DNA of 5,089 nt from Eggerthellaceae bacterium (GTDB taxonomy: Bacteria > Actinomycetota > Coriobacteriia > Coriobacteriales > Eggerthellaceae): NCBI GenBank assembly GCA_017559045.1, contig JAFYTB010000194.1, forward strand, positions 1-5,089, written 5' to 3'. Below the pieces are notes generated by a model. The model had not been told where the DNA came from, did not search any database, and saw only the letters and a list, made by a program, of their open reading frames with translations. Made by a program: the position numbers and the translations under genes. Positions 5,067 through 5,089 of this stretch are shown piece by piece (within the stretch, counting starts at the first letter, position 1; each line of letters opens with the position of its first letter).

Positions 5067-5089
5067 ATTTTCGCGAAAATGTGACAGTA
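5058..5089. repeat. Perfect 32-base palindrome at the window end
   Basis: TACTGTCACATTTTCG (5058-5073) is followed by its exact reverse complement (5074-5089), with no loop and the centre CGCG. The palindrome reaches the last base of the window and may continue. If it does, the full element would be GTGACAG...CTGTCAC joined head to head through ATTTTCGCGAAAAT, and the window start would be the outer half of a second copy. It could form a cruciform, a hairpin, or a dimeric protein site. Confidence 0.8.

Overview
The window looks like a chromosomal piece of a moderately GC-rich Gram-positive bacterium. My best guess is Actinomycetota, class Coriobacteriia. That rests on overall style (GC-rich codon choice with some AT-rich intergenic stretches, a secreted GH3 lipoprotein, a lone SSS symporter and many intergenic palindromes), not on a marker gene. 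Two long genes are certain. They converge: a GH3 beta-N-acetylhexosaminidase lipoprotein on the + strand (130-2268) and a sodium:solute symporter on the - strand (2937-4505).

Layout. Positions 1-29 hold one arm of a repeat whose inverted copy (28 of 29 bases) lies at 5038-5066, so the window is bracketed by copies of one repeat. Region 30-129 is the GH3 upstream region. After the GH3 gene, 2269-2600 carries no credible gene. It holds a cluster of palindromic repeats of the form TAGCCAAAA - CTGTCATGACAG - TTTTGGCTA: two full units, one left half and one degenerate right half. Region 2633-2936 is the 3' untranslated region of the symporter on the - strand. It holds a 17-bp tandem repeat, two hairpins whose loops are C-rich in the - strand RNA, and a strong intrinsic terminator. 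Together these look like a candidate 3'UTR-derived small RNA.

Upstream of the symporter, 4506-5037 is a long leader region. On the - strand it holds a possible 56-codon leader ORF (4941-4771) ending in SSYYYRYL. Its stop codon abuts a terminator hairpin with a six-U tract (4771-4740), which overlaps an alternative hairpin (4755-4733). Two more hairpins and a C-rich, G-poor stretch follow before the symporter RBS. This resembles translation-coupled attenuation and is the most interesting signal here. A competing + strand small ORF (4810-4971) behind a strong Shine-Dalgarno lies antisense to it.

Functionally, the GH3 enzyme should sit outside the membrane and release GlcNAc-type sugars from muropeptides or glycans. 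The symporter imports an unknown small solute with sodium. Nothing in the sequence ties the two genes into one pathway; they are convergent neighbours separated by repeats.
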